The notes under the pieces are model-generated. The model saw only the letters and a list, made by a program, of their open reading frames with translations. It did no database searches and was not told where the DNA came from. Shown one piece after another: positions 36,475 to 40,526 of a stretch of 40,526 nt of DNA. Made by a program: the position numbers and the translations under genes. The stretch is from Chryseobacterium gleum. GTDB lineage: Bacteria; Bacteroidota; Bacteroidia; NS11-12g; UBA955. The stretch spans positions 1 through 40,526 of the forward strand of contig CAMBTR010000003.1 of NCBI GenBank assembly GCA_945870885.1. Direction: 5' to 3'. The stretch's first letter is position 1. Every line of letters starts with the position of its first letter.

Positions 36475-36478
36475 AACC

Positions 36479-36721
36479 ATGAGTTCAATCAAAAAGCCCG
36501 CCGCAAAAGCTGAAAGCAAGCCACAACAACCGATGTTGTTTGCCAAAGAAAACTACATACTAATCATCGCCTCATTGGTGATTCTTGTCATTGGATTCAT
36601 GTTGATGTCGGGCACAACCGATATTTACAACAGCACAAAGCTCACTGTAGCGCCCATCGTAGTCATTTTGGGCTTCATTTTGGGCATCGTTGCTATTTTT
36701 TACCGCAAGAAAACAGCATAA
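36479..36721 (+). CDS. DUF3098 small membrane protein
   Basis: The 80-residue protein has a polar, basic N-terminus, the conserved LFAKENYILIIASLVILVIG that marks DUF3098, the motif MSGTTDIYNSTKL, and a second helix VAPIVVILGFILGIVAIFYR. Two membrane helices with a short loop result. Its function is unknown. The order ftsX, DUF3098, uppP is, from memory, conserved in Bacteroidota, which ties it to wall or division work. It lies 4 bases after ftsX and 3 before uppP. Confidence 0.9.
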   Translation: MSSIKKPAAKAESKPQQPMLFAKENYILIIASLVILVIGFMLMSGTTDIYNSTKLTVAPIVVILGFILGIVAIFYRKKTA

Positions 36722-36724
36722 TCC

Positions 36725-37498
36725 ATGACATGGATTGAGAATTTGATTCTCAGTGTGGTTGAGGGCCTCACCGAGTTTTTGCCTGTGAGCAGTACGGGTC
36801 ATTTAATGATCACCAGAGAACTCCTGGGCATGTCGCCCAGCGAACACGAAACCTACCTCATTGCCATTCAATTTGGCGCCATAGCCAGCGTACTTACTTT
36901 ATATTGGAAACGTTTCTTTTCAAAGGACGCTCTATGGGTCTATCCGATTTTGATCATGGGCTTTATCCCAGCGGCAATTTTGGGATTTTTATTTGATGAC
37001 TTGTTAGAGATGATGTTAAAAGCGCCTTGGATTCCGGGGCTCACATTGGTAATCTTTGGTGTTGTATTGTTATATATCGAAAAGATTTTTCCGCCTGGAG
37101 ATAAAAAAATATCTGACCTAAAATTTGCTGATGCAATTAAAATTGGGTTATTCCAGTGTTTGGCCATGATTCCTGGTGTAAGTCGTTCCGCTGCCACCAT
37201 AGCCGGAGGCTTACAGGGCAAGTTGACCCGTGCGGAGGCAACTGAATTCTCATTTTTATTGGCACTTCCTACCTTAGCGGCAGCGGGCGGATACAAGTTA
37301 TTAAAGCATTGGGAAGAGTTACAGCAGGGCAGCGAATTGGTCGACATAGCCATCGGCAATGTGATTAGTTTTATAACGGCTTATTTTGCGATTAAGTATT
37401 TCATTGGATATATTCAGCGGAAGGGATTTGCATTTTTTGGCTATTACCGAATTGTTATCGGATGCTTATTCTTGGCGTATTGGTTATTTTTGAAATAG
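36725..37498 (+). CDS. uppP: Undecaprenyl-diphosphate phosphatase
   Basis: UppP (BacA) recycles the lipid carrier for peptidoglycan and LPS sugars by removing a phosphate from undecaprenyl diphosphate in the inner membrane. The 257 residues carry both family motifs: VEGLTEFLPVSSTGHLMI with Glu13, Glu17 and His26, and MIPGVSRSAATIAGGL with the essential arginine near residue 152. Seven or eight hydrophobic segments are seen. The ATG at 36725 is 3 bases after the DUF3098 stop. In other Bacteroidota truB often follows; here it does not. Confidence 0.95.
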   Translation: MTWIENLILSVVEGLTEFLPVSSTGHLMITRELLGMSPSEHETYLIAIQFGAIASVLTLYWKRFFSKDALWVYPILIMGFIPAAILGFLFDDLLEMMLKAPWIPGLTLVIFGVVLLYIEKIFPPGDKKISDLKFADAIKIGLFQCLAMIPGVSRSAATIAGGLQGKLTRAEATEFSFLLALPTLAAAGGYKLLKHWEELQQGSELVDIAIGNVISFITAYFAIKYFIGYIQRKGFAFFGYYRIVIGCLFLAYWLFLK

Positions 37499-37583
37499 TG
37501 ATAGTAGGTTGAATCGATAAATGGTTTTGTCCCAGATTCAATTGCGATTGAAATATCTATAATAAATCTAACAAACTAAAATA

Positions 37584-37612
37584 TTGAAAATGCCTATCCC
37601 CTTGAAAATGCC
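37584..37612 (+). repeat. Duplicated start region of the DUF4159 gene
   Basis: TTGAAAATGCC occurs at 37584-37594 and again at 37602-37612, 18 bases apart and in frame, so two equivalent ATG starts (37590, 37608) exist with the same upstream context. It may be a small tandem duplication. Confidence 0.5.
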
Positions 37613-38282
37613 CCGTCAATTATTGACGATTGCAATGGCTATAGGATTTCAGTTGATTGGCTTGCCCCGCGCAGCGGGGCAAGCCAATCAACTGAAGCTA
37701 TGTCGACTCAAATATAATGGCGGCGGGGATTGGTATAGTAGCAGAACAGCCTTGCCAAATTTGTCCCAATATGCAAATTCGCATATTGGGACAAATTTGG
37801 CGACCACCGAGGCGATAGCCGAGGTGGGGTCAACTGATATATACCGTTACCCTTTTTGCTTCCTTACCGGCCACGGAAACGTCGTTTTTTCAGACCAAGA
37901 AGCCAATAACCTAAGGGACTATCTCAAAGCCGGAGGATTCCTCCACATTTGCGACAATTACGGCATCGATCCGTTTATTCGCAGAGAAATGAAAAAGGTG
38001 TTCCCAGAACTCGCATTTCAGACAGTACCATTTAATCACCCCATTTATCATGGGCCCTACTCATTCAATAATGGCCTACCCAAAATACATCAACACGATG
38101 GAAAATCGCCAATAGGCTATGGCTTGTTCTGGGAAGGCCGACTCATATGTTTTTACGATTATGAATGCGACCTCGGCAATGGATGGGAAGATCCTGAGGT
38201 ATACAAAGACCCAATAGAAATCCGAGAAAAAGCGCTAAAAATGGGTTGCAATCTGATTTACCAAACTTTTATCGCTCAATAA
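37590..38282 (+). CDS. DUF4159 exported protein, with palindromes in its 5' coding region
   Basis: The 230-residue product has a signal peptide (MPRQLLTIAMAIGFQLIGLP, cleavage perhaps after AAGQA) and one DUF4159 domain from about residue 38 to the end: CRLKYNGGGDWYSSRTALPN, YPFCFLTGHGNVVFSDQE, LRDYLKAGGFLHICDNYGID, NGLPKIHQHDGKSPIGYGLF, YECDLGNGWEDPEVYKDP, ALKMGCNLIY. The fold resembles glutamine-amidotransferase-like flavodoxin domains; no activity is known. A cysteine stands in ICDNYG where I recall aspartate (DDNYG) in relatives. The start could be ATG 37590 or 37608. Two long perfect palindromes and one imperfect one lie within the first 240 bases without disturbing the protein. It is 91 bases after uppP and converges on the PorP/SprF gene. 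Confidence 0.88.
   Translation: MPIPLKMPRQLLTIAMAIGFQLIGLPRAAGQANQLKLCRLKYNGGGDWYSSRTALPNLSQYANSHIGTNLATTEAIAEVGSTDIYRYPFCFLTGHGNVVFSDQEANNLRDYLKAGGFLHICDNYGIDPFIRREMKKVFPELAFQTVPFNHPIYHGPYSFNNGLPKIHQHDGKSPIGYGLFWEGRLICFYDYECDLGNGWEDPEVYKDPIEIREKALKMGCNLIYQTFIAQ
37648..37696. repeat. Perfect 23-bp palindrome with 3-base loop inside the DUF4159 gene
   Basis: Arms 37648-37670 and 37674-37696 are perfect reverse complements around GCA. The centre, GCCCCGC-GCA-GCGGGGC, is much richer in GC than the surroundings. It encodes the end of the signal peptide (FQLIGLPRAAGQANQLK). As RNA it would be a very stable hairpin about 58 bases after the first ATG. Confidence 0.93.
37754..37801. repeat. Perfect 21-bp palindrome with 6-base loop inside the DUF4159 gene
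   Basis: Arms 37754-37774 and 37781-37801 are perfect reverse complements around AAATTC. Unlike the first palindrome it is AT-rich in its arms. It encodes LPNLSQYANSHIGTNLA, a stretch that matches the family in length, so it is not an extra insertion in the protein. Confidence 0.93.
37804..37827. repeat. Imperfect 10-bp inverted repeat next to the second palindrome
   Basis: CCACCGAGGC and GCCGAGGTGG flank GATA. Eight of ten positions pair; the two in the middle are adjacent G-A mismatches, which RNA helices tolerate well. It begins 3 bases after the previous palindrome. Confidence 0.5.
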
Positions 38283-38437
38283 GTCATACTCCGAATCTAC
38301 ACGAATTATACCGCAAAAAAGGCAATTTTAGGACCTAAAATTGGCGCAGAATTTAGAAGTTCCATTTGGGCCGCGAGGAATTCATCTTTAAAAAGCACGA
38401 ATCCGGCCAATCCGTTACGGAAAATAGCAACTTTAAA

Positions 38438-39805
38438 TTACTTCACCTCACGGATCCATACTTGTGGAACCGCAGATTCATAATAGAAAATCCCTTTATT
38501 CGCGTCTTTCTCCGAAGGAAAATCCTTCAAGAAAACATAATAACTCTTGTTGCTTGGGTCGTAGATTTTATAAGCAAAAACCCCTTTCTTGTAAAGATCC
38601 TTGATTTGCTTATTCGCCTTTGCCTCAAGACTATGTAAGCCGGCAACCAAATAGAATCCAGGTGATGGTTTCACTTTCTCAATTGGAGGTAATTTGATAC
38701 CTGAGGTATCCTTACCAGCTCCAAACGCTATCAAATCTTCCAAACTCGTAACCGTTACTTCCTTTTTATACGATGAACTATTCACATTAGCACCGCCTTC
38801 TGACTCACCATTCCCATTTTCACCAGAGCTGTTCAAATTTGCATCTCCTTCACCCTCTCCATCACCGCCATTGGAGCTATTTAAATCAGATCCATTTCTA
38901 GATCCGCCGCCCAATGCCGAAAACCCAATGTATGTGTGAAATTCATGTGAATTACCCAAAGCAATTCGTTGTGCACCTGTAGGCGTGTTATACGAGTACG
39001 ACACTTTAATGTCCGGCTGTGGTGAGAATCCAATATTACCACCAATCTGACCAATATCATTTCCGCCAATACCCATCCAGAATTTATCTTGGTAGTTAAA
39101 CGATGCATTATACTGGACCCTGTAATAATCAAAATTATAAGCCGATACATAAACCGATGGTTTCAACAAAATGTCATTCCCCAAATCAATATTGTATCCA
39201 AACAACAAACTCGCCTGCGATTGCATTTGATAAGATGCGGTGTAGTTATAATAGATATAGTCAAAACGAGGCTTACTCAATCGAGAAATCGCAAGCCCAC
39301 CAAACCACTTTTCTCCATTAATAAGAGCAGAAGCTCTCAAATCAGCACGAGTCACTGGGGGAGTTAACATCAACGATTTGATAATTGGGTCGTTGCCGCT
39401 AATGTAAACAGCCTTCGACATATCAAAGTTCTGCGACAATACGCCCACGCTCATTCCCAAATTCAAATTGGTAGTACTAGCCAAAGGCATGGAATATGCA
39501 TAGGTAGCATACGCATTGTGCATTTCTGAGAAGCCCACCCTTTCACGCATATAATACAAACCATACCCTGTATTCTTTGCAGGTACCGGCATCGCGATAT
39601 TCAACACCGTTGTTTGGGGACTACCCGGAACTGCAGAGAACATTTTATTGTACAACAAAGTAACATGTCCTTGTTCATGCGTATTCATGGCAGCAGGATT
39701 AATCATAGAATAATCCATGTAATACTGATCCAATTTCGCTCCCATTTGAGCGCTAACACTTCCAATGCACAAAGCAATGGCAGAAATGATGCTAATTTTT
39801 TTCAT
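38438..39805 (-). CDS. PorP/SprF family membrane protein with C-terminal SPOR-like domain
   Basis: PorP/SprF proteins are outer-membrane barrels that work with the type IX system, often holding or helping export cargo with type B sorting domains. The 455 residues show a signal peptide (1-19, IGSVSAQ), the family start LDQYYMDYSMINPAAMN, then LLYNKMFSAVPGSPQTTVLN and a barrel to about residue 290 (FHTYIGFSALGG). A linker of about 50 residues follows, made of three loose repeats with D/N-L/V-N-S-S and Gly/Glu runs. The last 80 or so residues (GFYLVAGLHSLEAKANKQIK, YYVFLKDFPSEKDANKG) look like a SPOR domain, which in other proteins binds peptidoglycan strands. The gene is 5 bases after the type B cargo gene, so they form a secretion pair. 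Confidence 0.88.
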   Translation of the reverse strand: MKKISIISAIALCIGSVSAQMGAKLDQYYMDYSMINPAAMNTHEQGHVTLLYNKMFSAVPGSPQTTVLNIAMPVPAKNTGYGLYYMRERVGFSEMHNAYATYAYSMPLASTTNLNLGMSVGVLSQNFDMSKAVYISGNDPIIKSLMLTPPVTRADLRASALINGEKWFGGLAISRLSKPRFDYIYYNYTASYQMQSQASLLFGYNIDLGNDILLKPSVYVSAYNFDYYRVQYNASFNYQDKFWMGIGGNDIGQIGGNIGFSPQPDIKVSYSYNTPTGAQRIALGNSHEFHTYIGFSALGGGSRNGSDLNSSNGGDGEGEGDANLNSSGENGNGESEGGANVNSSSYKKEVTVTSLEDLIAFGAGKDTSGIKLPPIEKVKPSPGFYLVAGLHSLEAKANKQIKDLYKKGVFAYKIYDPSNKSYYVFLKDFPSEKDANKGIFYYESAVPQVWIREVK

Positions 39806-39810
39806 CTGAA

Positions 39811-40526
39811 TTAACGAATTACTTGGATATAACCTCTAAACTCTTCGCCGTTAAAGCGATTTTTCATATAGTAAAAATAAATACCGGGCGTTAGATCTGT
39901 TCCGGAATTATCAACCGCCTTCCAATCATTTAAATAATTGCCGGTATAATAAACCAATTTGCCTTGTCGGTCACTGATGCGTATGTCGAACAAATATAAA
40001 TCCGCTAACTCACTCAAATCCCAAAAATCATTCTGCAAATCACCATTTGGAGTAATCAAATTCGGAATTCTAACCAACGGAGGATCAACCACCGTAACGA
40101 GAACAGAGTCATTGTCATCACAGCCGTTTGAGTCAGTGCCAGAAACATAATAGGTGCGCGTAGTTAACGGACGGGCAATAACAGAATCACCATTACCCCT
40201 ATTCAAAGTAGAACTATCAGTCCACCAATAATTGGTTGCACCAACCGCATGTAAATTCGCCTTTTTACCTCTGTAAATAGTGGTGTCACGATAAACAATA
40301 ATATTCGCCATCGGGAAAGCTTTTACTTGGACTGAATCAACGGCAGTACATATCCCAGACGTCGCTGTTACTTTATACCAACCCTTGCCGTATAATTTCT
40401 GGGTACGATTTGTGTCCTTCGCCCCAACCCAACGAATCGTATCTCCCCCACTCGCTGTAATATCAATTGAGTCGCCCTTACACAACGGCATACTTCCAAT
40501 AAACGAGAAGGAAACAACTGGCTTTA
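39811..40526 (-). CDS. Secreted protein with type B T9SS (gliding-associated) sorting domain, C-terminal part (5' end beyond right edge)
   Basis: The frame is open to the last base of the window, so the N-terminus lies outside; the internal ATG at 40491 is not a start I would support. The visible 238 residues hold two immunoglobulin-like repeats (PLCKGDSIDITASGGDTIRW; IVYRDTTIYRGKKANLHAVG with YWWTDSSTLN) and DTTTRTYYVSG-type strand patterns (here RTYYVSGTDSNGCDDNDSV), then the sorting domain (about the last 90 residues: RIPNLITPNGDLQNDFWDLS, LYLFDIRISDRQGKLVYYTG, GIYFYYMKNRFNGEEFRGYI). The following gene encodes a PorP/SprF protein 5 bases away, the usual partner of this sorting-domain type. 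It is probably a large surface adhesin. Confidence 0.9.
   Translation of the reverse strand, partial: KPVVSFSFIGSMPLCKGDSIDITASGGDTIRWVGAKDTNRTQKLYGKGWYKVTATSGICTAVDSVQVKAFPMANIIVYRDTTIYRGKKANLHAVGATNYWWTDSSTLNRGNGDSVIARPLTTRTYYVSGTDSNGCDDNDSVLVTVVDPPLVRIPNLITPNGDLQNDFWDLSELADLYLFDIRISDRQGKLVYYTGNYLNDWKAVDNSGTDLTPGIYFYYMKNRFNGEEFRGYIQVIR

Noticed and set aside
37648-37801. Palindromes explained as fold-back chimeras from whole-genome amplification
   Set aside because: Such artefacts would normally break the reading frame. Here the frame continues and the second palindrome encodes a conserved part of the domain. Raw reads were not available, so it remains possible but unlikely.
38366-38638. 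90-residue plus-strand open frame at the end of the SprF-like gene
   Set aside because: It lies mostly antisense to the conserved SPOR-like tail and has no recognisable domain; treated as a shadow.

Overview
The window is 40.5 kb of a chromosome from a member of the Bacteroidota. The evidence is a fused SecDF, a SusC/SusD pair, three proteins with type IX secretion (T9SS) sorting domains, a PorP/SprF protein, the Bacteroidota form of LptD, the small families DUF3098 and DUF4159, and promoters of the TTTG-N19/20-TAnnTTTG type. Nothing fixes the genus. An uncultured relative of Chitinophagales or Sphingobacteriales is a guess only. The cell should be a diderm with an F-type ATPase, T9SS-dependent surface proteins and probably carotenoids. 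No tRNA, rRNA, CRISPR array, insertion sequence or prophage was seen.

Layout. At 1-4.9 kb are the end of dprA (cut by the left edge), yidC on the minus strand, then atpD-atpC closed by a very long perfect terminator hairpin. At 4.9-7.1 kb an ECF sigma factor and a lycopene cyclase-domain protein form a small operon that converges on an MCE/MlaD protein. At 7.2-11.3 kb is a 1361-residue secreted multidomain protein with a T9SS sorting domain. At 11.4-16.7 kb a cell-wall amidase diverges from lptD, followed by a peroxiredoxin and an FGE-sulfatase/GldJ-like secreted protein. At 16.8-22.4 kb is a tight four-gene operon (SusC, SusD, a small lipoprotein, a secreted protein with two similar modules) with no degradative enzyme beside it.

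At 22.4-33.2 kb a minus-strand series reads purL, a FAD oxidoreductase, polX, a family 9 glycosyltransferase, secDF and lysA. At 33.3-35.4 kb is a second T9SS cargo (type B sorting domain). At 35.6-38.3 kb are ftsX, DUF3098, uppP and a DUF4159 protein on the plus strand. At 38.4-40.5 kb a PorP/SprF protein with a SPOR-like tail follows a type B T9SS cargo that runs off the right edge.

Most genes serve the cell envelope: protein insertion and export (YidC, SecDF), outer-membrane assembly and lipids (LptD, GT9, MlaD), peptidoglycan (amidase, FtsX, UppP, LysA as diaminopimelate/lysine enzyme), surface display (T9SS cargos, SprF) and nutrient uptake (SusCD).

The most unusual signals are two long perfect palindromes plus a third imperfect one inside the first 250 bases of the DUF4159 reading frame; a PolX whose polymerase active-site acidic residues appear lost while its PHP nuclease motifs are intact; a 16-bp perfect palindrome touching the promoter of the sigma factor/lycopene cyclase operon; an inverted repeat inside the promoter spacer of a T9SS cargo gene; and a SprF-type protein fused to a SPOR-like domain. 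I see no clearly undescribed multigene system. The four-gene SusCD locus is the nearest to one, because its ligand and two of its proteins are unassigned.
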